Origin: Cohnella lupini
GTDB taxonomy: Bacteria > Bacillota > Bacilli > Paenibacillales > Paenibacillaceae
DNA: 64,000 nucleotides
Assembly: GCF_003386205.1 (NCBI RefSeq)
Contig: NZ_QRDY01000002.1
Coordinates: 186,001 to 250,000 of the forward strand
Reading direction: 5' to 3'
In this document: one piece after another, positions 8,120 through 16,732 of the stretch
How the letters are laid out: the number at the start of each line of letters is the position of its first letter
How positions within the stretch are numbered: position 1 is the stretch's first letter
The notes under the pieces: model-generated
The model's input: the letters and a program-made list of their open reading frames with translations, nothing else
Told to the model about the DNA's origin: nothing
The model's database searches: none
Position numbers and translations under genes: made by a program

Positions 8120-9763
8120 TTGATAAAGGCATTTTCTGCCGCTTCGGCAGCAATGTTACTCACGGTTTCTTTGCTTTCAGCTTGCAGCGACAATAATTCG
8201 TCATCATCTACCGAAGCGGGTGAGGCCACTCCTAAGTCCGGAACGGAAAATGCTGAACAAGTGAGTAAATCCGGCTTTCCGATTGCGAATGAGCCGATTT
8301 CATTGTCGGCGATGGTCTTGTTAAGTCCGGCACAGCCAACGGAATGGAATGATATTGCAGTCTGGCAGGAATACGAGAAGATGACCGGCATTCATATCGA
8401 TTGGGATGAATATACCACTGCGGATATCACGGAAAAGAGAAATTTGGCGCTTGCGAGCAACGAACTTCCAGACATCTTTTACAGAACCAAAATGCCGGAT
8501 AGCGATGTCGACAAGTACGGAGCGCAAGGCTCTTTCCTCAAATTAAATGATCTAATCGATCAATATGCGCCGAACTTCAAGGCTGTCATGGAAAAGTACC
8601 CGGACGTAAAGAAGGGTATAGCAACAGCGGACGGCAGTATCTATGCTTTGCCGAACCTCACAGATTCCCCCAGCATCGAGATTACCAAGAAGCTGTTCCT
8701 CAACCAAGACTGGCTCAAGAGAACGGGTAAAAAGCTACCTACGACGACGGATGAGTTGTATGAAGTATTGAAGGCGTTCCGAAACGATGATCCGAACGGC
8801 AACGGGAAAACGGATGAAATACCTTTGACCGCCGATTCTCTCGACGATATCATGTTGGTTCTGAAAGGAGCCTTCGGGCTTGGTAATAAAGGCACCGGGA
8901 ATGGCAACTGGGACGTTGATCCCGATTCGGGAAAGCTGCGCTTCTTCCCGACAAGCGAAAGCTATAAAGAACTGTTGACCTATTTGCATAAGCTGTATTC
9001 GGAAAATTTGATCGACCAGGAGATTTTTACGAATTCCGGCACGAATGTGCTTGCGAAGAATGAGCAGAACATGGTAGGCAGCTTCTCGTTCGCCAATATC
9101 GTTGCTCGCGCCAATACGAATGCCAAGGATTTTGTCGGTCTTGATACGGCTTTATCCGGTCCGAATGGCGATCATCTATTTACGAGCGCAAGGGGACATT
9201 TCGGTTCCAAAGGTGCGTTCATGATCAGCAGCACGAACAAACATCCTGAAGCGACGATGCGCTGGATCGATTATTTCTACGGCGAAGAAGGGACTCGAAT
9301 GCTTTACTTAGGATTGGAAGGCCAAACCTATCAGAAGGATGCGAGCGGAAACTACGACTTTATTCCCGAGATCGTAAGCAATATACCCGAGGGGTCGTCT
9401 TTCGATCAAGTCGTTTCGAAATATGTTCCTTACGCGGGCGGTTCCTTACCCACGCTACTTCTGGAAAAGTACTTCAAAGGCGGCGAGACGGAGCCGGCAG
9501 CGAAGGCGGCGGCGGAAAAACTGGGACCTTCTCTACCCGAGGAGCTGTGGGCGCCGTTCAGCTTTACTTCAGAAGAATCCAAGGAGAAGCTGTCGCTGGA
9601 AGCGGATATTTACGGTTACGTCAGCCAACGTACCGCGGAGTTCGTACAAGGTAAAGCATCTCTCGACGAATTCGATAAGTATGTAGAATGGTTGGAGAAA
9701 ATGGGACTTAACGATCTGCAAAGCATTTACGAAACCGCGTATTCGCGATATACAACGAAATAG
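8120..9763 (+). CDS. LplA-like extracellular solute-binding lipoprotein of an ABC importer
   Basis: 547 residues from a TTG start, with GAGGAGG 7 nt upstream. The signal peptide ends in lipobox LLSAC, so the mature protein is anchored outside the membrane. Size and pattern match the large family-1 binding proteins of Paenibacillaceae (LplA/YtcQ type), which feed oligosaccharides to paired LplB/LplC permeases. No ATPase gene is present here, which is usual because a shared MsmX-type ATPase serves many such importers. A stable hairpin follows the stop. Confidence 0.88.
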   Translation: MIKAFSAASAAMLLTVSLLSACSDNNSSSSTEAGEATPKSGTENAEQVSKSGFPIANEPISLSAMVLLSPAQPTEWNDIAVWQEYEKMTGIHIDWDEYTTADITEKRNLALASNELPDIFYRTKMPDSDVDKYGAQGSFLKLNDLIDQYAPNFKAVMEKYPDVKKGIATADGSIYALPNLTDSPSIEITKKLFLNQDWLKRTGKKLPTTTDELYEVLKAFRNDDPNGNGKTDEIPLTADSLDDIMLVLKGAFGLGNKGTGNGNWDVDPDSGKLRFFPTSESYKELLTYLHKLYSENLIDQEIFTNSGTNVLAKNEQNMVGSFSFANIVARANTNAKDFVGLDTALSGPNGDHLFTSARGHFGSKGAFMISSTNKHPEATMRWIDYFYGEEGTRMLYLGLEGQTYQKDASGNYDFIPEIVSNIPEGSSFDQVVSKYVPYAGGSLPTLLLEKYFKGGETEPAAKAAAEKLGPSLPEELWAPFSFTSEESKEKLSLEADIYGYVSQRTAEFVQGKASLDEFDKYVEWLEKMGLNDLQSIYETAYSRYTTK

Positions 9764-9778
9764 GAATGAGCCTTACAA

Positions 9779-9822
9779 GACGAGAAGCTCCTAAAGGCTG
9801 GACCTCATCGGAGCTTCTCGTC
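9779..9822 (+). terminator. Intercistronic hairpin after the binding-protein gene
   Basis: Perfect 13-bp stem: GACGAGAAGCTCC (9779-9791) with GGAGCTTCTCGTC (9810-9822), 18-nt loop, without a strong T tract. It probably protects the upstream mRNA or attenuates read-through, so that the binding protein is made in excess over the permeases. Confidence 0.75.
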
Positions 9823-9882
9823 TCTCTTCGCCGAAAGTTGCTAGAATCGCGTAAGCCGTTTAATCAACGAAGGGGTGCTAGT

Positions 9883-10809
9883 ATGACATCAGGTTCGGAG
9901 GGGGGAATCGCGTTGCCTCGCTCTATTCGCAAAAATTGGGATTTATACTTGCTTATTTTACCGGTGGTCATTTATTTTCTGCTCATTAAGTATTTGCCGA
10001 TGTATGGCATTCAGATTGCTTTCAAGGATTTTTCCGCCGCCAAGGGCATTTGGGGCAGCGATTGGGTAGGAATGAAACACTTCGTTCGGTTTTTTAATAA
10101 CTATCAGTTTTGGACGTTAATTAAGAATACCGTTGGGATAAGCATTTTTCAAATTCTTCTCGCGTTTCCGCTGCCGATCTTTTTTGCGTTGCTGGTAAAC
10201 GAGGTACGCGGCAAGTGGTTTAAGAAAAGCGTACAGTCGATTACCTTTATGCCGCATTTCCTTTCCACGGTCGTGCTTGTAGGCACGGTGATGGCTTTTC
10301 TCTCTCCTTCCACAGGCTTGGTTAACAATGTGATTCGAGCATTCGGCGGAGAGCCGATCTATTTTATGACGGAGCCGGGAATGTTCAAATTCATTTACGT
10401 GTTCTCGGATATATGGCAGAACATGGGCTTTAGTTCCGTCCTGTATATTGCGGTTCTTGCCGGCATCGATAAGCACTTATACGAGGCGGCGATGATCGAT
10501 GGCGCTAGCAAGCTGAAGCGGTTGATTCATATCGCGATTCCATGCTTGATTCCGACTGCTATCATCATGCTAATCTTTCAGTTTGGCTCGATTATGGACG
10601 TCGGCTTCGAGAAAATATATCTCATGCAGAATGATCTGAATCGAACCTCGTCCAGCGTGATATCGACCTATGTATACGAGATAGGTTTACTTGGATCGCA
10701 ATATAGCTTTTCGGCCGCGGTAGGATTATTCAACTCGGTGATTAACTTCGTGCTGATTATTATCGTGAATCAAACTGCCAAAAGGGTCGGCGGCACCAGC
10801 TTGTGGTGA
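9883..10809 (+). CDS. LplB-like ABC importer permease
   Basis: 308 residues and six membrane segments. The binding-protein-dependent permease EAA loop is visible as YEAAMIDGASKLKRLIHIAIPCL. I placed the start at the ATG preceded by AAGGGGTG; an earlier in-frame ATG at 9766 would run through the intercistronic hairpin. The protein pairs with the next permease and uses the binding protein encoded upstream. Confidence 0.9.
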   Translation: MTSGSEGGIALPRSIRKNWDLYLLILPVVIYFLLIKYLPMYGIQIAFKDFSAAKGIWGSDWVGMKHFVRFFNNYQFWTLIKNTVGISIFQILLAFPLPIFFALLVNEVRGKWFKKSVQSITFMPHFLSTVVLVGTVMAFLSPSTGLVNNVIRAFGGEPIYFMTEPGMFKFIYVFSDIWQNMGFSSVLYIAVLAGIDKHLYEAAMIDGASKLKRLIHIAIPCLIPTAIIMLIFQFGSIMDVGFEKIYLMQNDLNRTSSSVISTYVYEIGLLGSQYSFSAAVGLFNSVINFVLIIIVNQTAKRVGGTSLW

Positions 10810-10824
10810 TGGAGGAATAGTAAA

Positions 10825-11721
10825 ATGGAACACGCGAAATCGGCGAGTTGGGGAGATCGAATATACGATATTTCGATTTATACGATACTTGCGATCATTA
10901 TGCTCGGAACGCTTTATCCGTTGCTATATATAGTTAGCGCGTCCTTTAGCGATCCGATTTCCATCGTAAAGGGAGAGCTTTGGCTGTTGCCGAAGCATAT
11001 TACGCTGAATTCCTATGAAAAGGTATTTCATAATCCCGATATATGGATGGGTTATCGGAATTCGCTGATCTATTTGGTTGTCGGAACGACGATTAATATC
11101 GTTATGACGACAATGGGGGCCTATGTGTTATCTCGCAAGGATTTTAAGGGACGTTACGTACTGGTCTTATTTTTTACGTTTACCCTGCTCTTTAACGGCG
11201 GTTTGATTCCGACTTATCTTGTCTATAAAAATATGCTTGGACTATATAACAACTTATGGGTAATGGTGATTCCGAGCGCGATTAGCGTATGGAATTTGAT
11301 TATCATGAGGACCTATTTTCAGACGGCCATTCCGGATGAAATCCAAGAAGCCGCATTTATAGACGGTTGCAGCAATATCAGAACGTTAACTAGCGTCGTG
11401 CTTCCGCTTTCTATGCCGATAATTGCCGTAATGACCATGTATTATGGCGTAGCGCACTGGAACTCTTATTTTACGGCGTTGATTTATTTGAATGATCACT
11501 GGAGGCTACCGCTGCAGATGGTCATACGTAATATTTTGATTCAAGAGGATATGTCCGCTATGGCTGGAAGCGAAGGCGAAAGTTTGGTGGAACAGCTGTT
11601 GATGGCGGAAGGGATGAGGTATGCGGTGATCGTGGTGTCGAGCATTCCGATGCTGCTGCTATATCCATTGGTTCAGAAGCATTTCGTGAAAGGCGTAATG
11701 ATGGGAGCCGTTAAGGGATAA
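10825..11721 (+). CDS. LplC/YtcP-like ABC importer permease
   Basis: 298 residues and six membrane segments, with the EAA loop IQEAAFIDGCSNIRTLTSVVLPLS. It follows the first permease by 15 bp behind TGGAGGAA, so both are co-transcribed. It is the second half of the heterodimeric channel. The C-terminal YPLVQKHFVKGVMMGAVKG is the typical ending of this permease family. Confidence 0.9.
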   Translation: MEHAKSASWGDRIYDISIYTILAIIMLGTLYPLLYIVSASFSDPISIVKGELWLLPKHITLNSYEKVFHNPDIWMGYRNSLIYLVVGTTINIVMTTMGAYVLSRKDFKGRYVLVLFFTFTLLFNGGLIPTYLVYKNMLGLYNNLWVMVIPSAISVWNLIIMRTYFQTAIPDEIQEAAFIDGCSNIRTLTSVVLPLSMPIIAVMTMYYGVAHWNSYFTALIYLNDHWRLPLQMVIRNILIQEDMSAMAGSEGESLVEQLLMAEGMRYAVIVVSSIPMLLLYPLVQKHFVKGVMMGAVKG

Positions 11722-11749
11722 GAATACAACGCAGAATGGGTGAAGAGCG

Positions 11750-13681
11750 ATGATCCAACATAACCAAGAAGATAATTCAAAGCAAGCCGTTTTGTTGAGC
11801 TTTGGCAAGATCGCCACGGCGGAAAACCAAATCGAAGGTTCCGAAGCGGATAAAGCGATCGATGGCCGGGACGATACATGCTGGGCGGGTGCGCCTTACT
11901 ATAAGTGGTGGAAGCTCGACTTACGGCAATGCTGTCGGATCGAGCGGATTCGAATTAGCACGACTTCGGAATCCGATGACTATACGCACTATTTTATTGA
12001 AAGCAGCGAGGATAATCTGAACTGGGAAACAGTTGCGGAAAAAATAGATACGGCTTCAACGACCGGTGGAGAGCATTATGACGTGTCCTTTAAGGCCCGT
12101 TATATAAGGGTAACCGTTACATACAGCTCTTCAGGGGAAATCGCGAAGATTCGCCATTTCCAAGTATACGGTCATGAAACGGATACGTTGGAGGCGGCTT
12201 TGCCGAGCAAGGTCTCGCCTCTGAAGTTTCCTGCGATTGCATTCGATCAGGCGTACGGATTCGGCGAGATGGAAGTCGACGATATTGAGTCAGGTCAGAA
12301 AGATCAGGTGCTGGTTGGCGGAGAGGCCGGCAGTTATTTGGTTTACCGCGACGTCGATTTTACGGAAGCCGGAGTGGACCAACTGCGCGGACAATTCGGC
12401 TTTACGGATCAGGACAAAGAAAAGCGAATCACTTTGGAAGTGAGATTGGACGATCTTAACGGAGAAAAAATAGGAGAGATCGTTTTATTCAAGCAATGGA
12501 TACGATGGTCGATATTGGCCGGCCGCCTGGAGCATACGAATCCGTTGCTGTTAACGGGCGTTCATGACGTTTATCTCGTGATCACGGAACCCGCGCCGCC
12601 TCAGAGTTTGATGATACATTGGCTGGCGTTCGTCCAAAAGTCGCCTCTGCCAGCGCCAAAGCCTCGTTCGAAGGCTTTACCGGCTCCGATCGACGACGAG
12701 TATAAAATCTATTTCGGCAATCTGCATAGCCATACCGGATTTTCGGATGGCATCGGGGTACCGGAGTTTGCGTTCGATTATGCGCGATATACGGCCGGTC
12801 TGGATTTTCTGGCGATCACCGAGCACAGCAATCTGTATGATCATTATCTGGACTGGGATAAAAGCCGCAAATGGGCGGATATCCAGAAGATGGCCGACCT
12901 GAAAACCGAAGACGGCGCTTTCCTCGCCCTAATCGGAGCAGAAACGACTTGGTACAATCAATTCGGTCATATGAATACGTACAATATGGACTTTTTTATT
13001 AACGCCTACGAAACCCAATATAACGATATTCCGACTTACTACGACACATTAAAGCAATATCCCGATTCGATTCATCAATGGAATCATCCGTGGTCATGCG
13101 GCAAACGTCATCTCGATGGGTTTGATCCTTACGATGCGCAGTTGGATGAAGTGCTGCAAATGATAGAGATCAACACGATTGAATCGAAGGAGCTCGGCGG
13201 TCTCTATTATTATGTCATGGCGCTGGATAAGGGTTGGCATGTATCGCCCGTAGGCAGCCAAGATAATCATCACGGGCAGTGGGGAACGCAAAACACTCTT
13301 CGGACGGGGTTATTGGTGGACGAACTGACAAGAGAGCACTTCTTCGATGCAGTCAGACATCATCGCGTATACTTTACGTCGGCGCTTCATTTGAAGGTGT
13401 GGTTCAAGGTGAACGGTGCCATTATGGGGTCGAGAATCAAATGTGCCGATACGCTGGAAATCGATATTAAGGCTTTGTACGGCGTCGACACGGGCAGCCG
13501 AATCGTCAAGGCAGAGATCATCGGCGAGCAGGGACGCGTGCTTCATGCGATTAATCTGAAAAGTAAGCAACTTGATTATAAGTTTTCGTTGCCAAGCGCA
13601 GATCGCTATTACTTCGCGAAGGTGTATCAAGAGGATGGCGAATTTGCGGCGACTTCGCCGGTTTGGATAGAAACGGAGTAA
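11750..13681 (+). CDS. F5/8C (discoidin) domain fused to a PHP-type metallohydrolase (CehA/McbA-like)
   Basis: 643 residues. The N-terminal ~140 residues look like an F5/8 type C sugar-binding domain (DDTCWAGAPYYKWWKLDLRQ, then RYIRVTVTYSS). From about residue 320 there is a PHP metal-dependent hydrolase with the metal ligands in NLHSHTGFSDG, FLAITEHSN, IHQWNHPW and GSQDNHHGQWG. I see no signal peptide, which is odd for a discoidin-containing protein. It sits 28 bp after the importer permeases and is probably in the same operon, so it may act on the imported compound. PHP enzymes hydrolyse phosphoesters or related bonds; the substrate is unknown. Confidence 0.82.
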   Translation: MIQHNQEDNSKQAVLLSFGKIATAENQIEGSEADKAIDGRDDTCWAGAPYYKWWKLDLRQCCRIERIRISTTSESDDYTHYFIESSEDNLNWETVAEKIDTASTTGGEHYDVSFKARYIRVTVTYSSSGEIAKIRHFQVYGHETDTLEAALPSKVSPLKFPAIAFDQAYGFGEMEVDDIESGQKDQVLVGGEAGSYLVYRDVDFTEAGVDQLRGQFGFTDQDKEKRITLEVRLDDLNGEKIGEIVLFKQWIRWSILAGRLEHTNPLLLTGVHDVYLVITEPAPPQSLMIHWLAFVQKSPLPAPKPRSKALPAPIDDEYKIYFGNLHSHTGFSDGIGVPEFAFDYARYTAGLDFLAITEHSNLYDHYLDWDKSRKWADIQKMADLKTEDGAFLALIGAETTWYNQFGHMNTYNMDFFINAYETQYNDIPTYYDTLKQYPDSIHQWNHPWSCGKRHLDGFDPYDAQLDEVLQMIEINTIESKELGGLYYYVMALDKGWHVSPVGSQDNHHGQWGTQNTLRTGLLVDELTREHFFDAVRHHRVYFTSALHLKVWFKVNGAIMGSRIKCADTLEIDIKALYGVDTGSRIVKAEIIGEQGRVLHAINLKSKQLDYKFSLPSADRYYFAKVYQEDGEFAATSPVWIETE

Positions 13682-13741
13682 CAGTGAACCGATTACAAGA
13701 CGTTTGATCAGACTTACGTGCGCTTAAGGAGTTGTTGTCAT

Positions 13742-14278
13742 TTGGATAGCCTTTATTCTTGGCTCTCAGAAGATACGATCCATTACTTTAATCAGTATTA
13801 CGAGATATACATTCGTATTGCTCTTAGTGCTATTCTTGGCTTTATAATCGGTTGGGATCGGGAATCCAAAAGCAAACCCGCCGGGTTAAAAACCTATATG
13901 TACGTCTGCGTCGCGAGCGCATTGATTACCTTGATTTCGATTTACAGCGTTGGCGAATTCAGTACGCTGCATAAGAACACAATGATGGACCCGATGCGTT
14001 TGACTGCTCAAATCGTATCCGGACTCGGTTTTCTAGGTGCAGGCGTCATTCTTAAAGACGGCTTGAAGGTCAAAGGCCTTACATCCGCTGCCATGATTCT
14101 GTTCGTCGGCGGGGTGGGTATCGGCATCGGCGCGGGATTCTATAGCTTGGTTATATTTGCGGTCGTACTCTGTATGACCCTAGCCAGAATTGCCAACGTA
14201 ATAGAAAATCAAAAGTATAAAAAAGGACAACCGATAAGTAATATTAGAAATTCGGATGTGCAAGAGCTGACCGAATAA
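13742..14278 (+). CDS. MgtC/SapB-family membrane protein
   Basis: 178 residues from a TTG start supported by AAGGAG 10 nt upstream. A GTG at 13718 is in frame but has no ribosome binding site in front. About four N-terminal membrane helices contain the family motifs IGWDRESKSKPAGLKTY and QIVSGLGFLGAGVILKDG, and the long C-terminal domain of virulence-type MgtC is missing. The family is linked to magnesium limitation and control of the F-type ATP synthase. It lies 60 bp after the metallohydrolase and may be read from the same transcript. Confidence 0.88.
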   Translation: MDSLYSWLSEDTIHYFNQYYEIYIRIALSAILGFIIGWDRESKSKPAGLKTYMYVCVASALITLISIYSVGEFSTLHKNTMMDPMRLTAQIVSGLGFLGAGVILKDGLKVKGLTSAAMILFVGGVGIGIGAGFYSLVIFAVVLCMTLARIANVIENQKYKKGQPISNIRNSDVQELTE

Positions 14279-14317
14279 TGATTTACGGTACTTGGCGAGG
14301 GATCGGCCGCCGCTGGT

Positions 14318-14980
14318 CTAGCGCACAAAAACTGAGCGCACAGCGGTGAGGGATCGGCCGCCGCGTGTACTAGCGCACAAAAACTGTGCGCAAGGGCGGT
14401 GAGGGACGGCCGCCGCGTGTACTAGCGCACAAAAACTGTGCGCAAGGGCGGTGGGGGATCGGCCGCCGCGTGTACTAGCGCACAAAAACTGTGCGCAAGG
14501 GCGGTGGGGGATCGGCCGCCGCTGATCTAGCGCACAAAAACTATGCGCAAGGGCGGTGAAGGGACTGCCGCCGCGTGTACTAGCGCACAAAAACTGTGCG
14601 CAAGGGCGGTGAAGGGACTGCCGCAGCGTGTCTAGCGCACAAAAACTGTGCGCAAGGGCGGTGAGGGACTGCCGCCGCGGACTTAGCGCACAAAAACTGT
14701 GCGCAAGGGCGGTGAGGGAAAGCCGCCGCGTGTTTAGCGCACAAAAACTGTGCGCAAGGGCGGTGAGGGAGCGGCCGCCGCGTGTTTAGCGCACAAAAAC
14801 TGTGCGCAAGGGCGGTGAGGGAGCGGCCGCCGCGTGTTTAGCGCACAAAAACTATGCGCAAGGGCGGTGAGGGAGCGGCCGCCGCTGATCTAGCGCACAA
14901 AAACTGTGCGCAACGGCCAAGATGAAACCGCCGCCGCACGTCTAGCGCACAAATAATGTGCGCAACAGCCACCAACGAGG
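14318..14980. repeat. Tandem array B: about thirteen ~52-bp units with a GCGCACA hairpin
   Basis: The segment TAGCGCACAAAAACTGTGCG recurs at 14371, 14423, 14476, 14528, 14581, 14633, 14684, 14735, 14787, 14839, 14891 and, diverged, at 14943, with a partial first unit near 14318. The spacing is 51-53 bp, so unlike the other arrays it is not locked to a multiple of three. Each unit has a 7-bp stem GCGCACA/TGTGCGC around AAAAC and a second GGCGG/CCGCC stem. A few units carry ACTATGCGC, which breaks one pair. The last units degrade before the promoter at 15022. I recognise no gene in 14279-15142. Confidence 0.9.
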
Positions 14981-15021
14981 CGCCTCCCGCATACCTCGCG
15001 CACCCTTTTTGTAGATAATAA

Positions 15022-15050
15022 TTGCAAACTCGTTGGAGTGCAGGTATATT
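15022..15050 (+). promoter_or_regulatory. Sigma-A-like promoter of the nuclease-like/HTH gene
   Basis: TTGCAA (15022-15027), a 17-bp spacer and TATATT (15045-15050). Transcription would start near 15057 and pass through the terminator-like hairpin at 15082 before reaching the gene, giving a leader of about 85 nt. Confidence 0.6.
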
Positions 15051-15081
15051 ATCCTATGAGTGTATAGGTCGTGAAGAACAC

Positions 15082-15132
15082 GCCGCTAGCTCCGGAATCG
15101 ATTCCGGACTGGCGGCTATTTTTTATTCCGGA
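15082..15132 (+). promoter_or_regulatory. Leader terminator with competing pairings (attenuator-like)
   Basis: GCCGC (15082-15086) pairs with GCGGC (15112-15116), and TCCGGAATC pairs with GATTCCGGA inside, followed by TATTTTTTATT: a full intrinsic terminator between promoter and start codon. A further copy of ATTCCGGA (15125-15132) overlaps the start of the ribosome binding site CCGGAGGAG. The segment at 15091-15098 can therefore pair either with 15101-15108 (terminator) or with 15125-15132 (ribosome binding site covered). Mutually exclusive pairings of this kind suggest a riboregulated leader; the trigger is unknown. Confidence 0.55.
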
Positions 15133-15142
15133 GGAGAAGTAG

Positions 15143-15826
15143 ATGGAGAATGTCGAAATGAATCCGCAACTGCATGCGGCATACAATCAGTGGTTGGCGT
15201 CTCAAATCAAGTCGAGCTCTAGAGAGCGGCGTCAACGTCTGAAGAAAGGCCTGAGCTTTTCTTCGAAGCAATTCGTTATCCGCATATTATGGCCGGCATT
15301 CGGGAGTTTTGACGGATGGCTTGCGGAGTACGAGGTCATCGACTTTAAAGACGGTTATCGCTACTTGGATTTGGCTAAGCCATCGGTCGCCATCAAAATA
15401 GCTATTGAAATCGACGATAAAGGTACGCATGGTTCGAATGCGGATGCCCATAAATTTTCGGATGACCGGTTCCGTCAAAATGACCTCATAATCGACGATT
15501 GGAAAGTGTTAAGGTTTTCTTTCAGAAGCATCATGGATCAGCCCCGTCGCTGCCAGCAACAATTAATGCACGCTTTGGCGAAATGGGGGCTTGAATCGAA
15601 TAGGATAGAACCAGCATTAAAGCCGGCCGAAACGGCTATTTACAAATTTGTCGAAAATAGAGCGGAGTCCTTCTCCCCGGCTACCCTTGCGAAAGCGGTA
15701 GGCATTCATCGAAATACGGCAGTCAAACATCTTAAGTCGCTTGTCGCAAAAGGCAAAGTCATGCCGGATGCTAGCAAACCCGGTGGTCCTATCAGGCGGT
15801 ATCGAAGCAAAAAAGGGTACTTGTAA
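15143..15826 (+). CDS. DUF559/Vsr-like nuclease-fold domain fused to a C-terminal helix-turn-helix
   Basis: 227 residues with a strong GGAGGAG ribosome binding site. Residues ~72-130 (YLDLAKPS, IAIEIDDKGTHG, DRFRQNDLIIDDWKVLRFSF) match the PD-(D/E)XK-type pattern of DUF559 and Vsr-like nucleases: D76, E89/D91, then a conserved R/QNDL and WxVLRF strand. Residues ~175-210 form a winged-helix-like segment (TLAKAVGIHRNTAVKHLKSLVAKGKV). The combination suggests a DNA-binding nuclease or a regulator derived from one. It is a single-gene unit with its own promoter, leader terminator and downstream terminator. The function is not known to me. Confidence 0.6.
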   Translation: MENVEMNPQLHAAYNQWLASQIKSSSRERRQRLKKGLSFSSKQFVIRILWPAFGSFDGWLAEYEVIDFKDGYRYLDLAKPSVAIKIAIEIDDKGTHGSNADAHKFSDDRFRQNDLIIDDWKVLRFSFRSIMDQPRRCQQQLMHALAKWGLESNRIEPALKPAETAIYKFVENRAESFSPATLAKAVGIHRNTAVKHLKSLVAKGKVMPDASKPGGPIRRYRSKKGYL

Positions 15827-15960
15827 GGCAGGCTGTATCACTCTTGTTCTCTGAAACTTGTTCTCTGAACGGGACTTATATACACGTACTATTCTGTCTA
15901 TAGAGGCGCGGGCTGACTCCCTTGTGCGACCGGGTTCAAGTGACGCCGTGTAACCTGAAA

Positions 15961-15994
15961 GAGGCTGCTCAGAACATTCTTGAGCAGCCTCTTG
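15961..15994. terminator. Convergent-gene terminator
   Basis: GAGGCTGCTCA (15961-15971) pairs perfectly with TGAGCAGCCTC (15981-15991). It lies between the nuclease-like gene (+) and the LysM gene (-) and can serve both. Confidence 0.75.
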
Positions 15995-16036
15995 CTGTAC
16001 ATCGTCTGTTTTAGCGGACATTTTCGCACGAAATAT

Positions 16037-16510
16037 TTATTCCCGTTGCCCCTGATTCACCATCGGTTGCTGCTGTTGAGGGGCAGTCTGCGCCGGCATT
16101 TCCATGTAATGTTTTTGACACATCATGTTGGAAATACGAGGCACGTAGACGACATCCCCGGGGCTCAATTGACTCTTCGCGGCTAGCTGCGGGTTGGCTT
16201 CCTCCAATATAGTATGAGGCATGTTATATTGGTAGCCTACCGTAGCCATTGTATCGCCTGGCCGAGCTTGGTGCTGCGCGAATAACGTATCGTTAGCTGC
16301 TTCGTCTCTGATAAAGGGAAAGAAAAACGGGGAGAAAAAGAAAGACGGGTACAAGAAACGATTGGCGAAATAGGGACTAGGAAACGGACGGAAAAAGGGG
16401 CGACCAAAACCACCGCCGCCGAAACCACCGCCACCGAATCCCCCGCCACCGAAGCCGCCACCGCCAAAACCTCCACCAAATCCGCCGCCCGGGAAAAAAC
16501 CACGATCCAT
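16037..16510 (-). CDS. Glycine-rich LysM-domain protein, probable spore-coat or envelope protein
   Basis: 157 residues. The N-terminal ~40 residues are GFGGG repeats, followed by an aromatic/proline stretch rich in FPF and a LysM module (residues ~83-130: ARPGDTMATVGYQYN, ILEEANPQL, LSPGDVVYVP). The tail is glutamine/proline-rich. LysM binds peptidoglycan. The combination with a glycine/phenylalanine-rich head is typical of SafA-like spore-coat or spore-cortex proteins in Bacillales. GGAGGT is 7 nt upstream of the ATG. There is no signal peptide, as for mother-cell coat proteins. The spore assignment is inference. Confidence 0.75.
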   Translation of the reverse strand: MDRGFFPGGGFGGGFGGGGFGGGGFGGGGFGGGGFGRPFFRPFPSPYFANRFLYPSFFFSPFFFPFIRDEAANDTLFAQHQARPGDTMATVGYQYNMPHTILEEANPQLAAKSQLSPGDVVYVPRISNMMCQKHYMEMPAQTAPQQQQPMVNQGQRE

Positions 16511-16732
16511 GTCATAACCTCCGCGTAAAAATAGTCATTTGTCTCTTACAGGGTATTACTTAATGGGCGATTGGTTACATATCGATGAAAATAAAGCCAG
16601 ACAGGGTCGGACGCGGCTTGGCCGCTTCGAAATTACCGTTTGTCTGTTTTGTGCGTATTTGCATCGAAAATATCCATTCCGAAAGCGCCTTCATTTCGCT
16701 ATAATGAATTCAATCATTCCAGAGCGAAGGTT

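Noticed and set aside
14318..14980. CRISPR array
   Set aside because: The whole unit is conserved, with no constant repeat separating unique spacers of viral type, and no cas genes are nearby. The same applies to the other three arrays.
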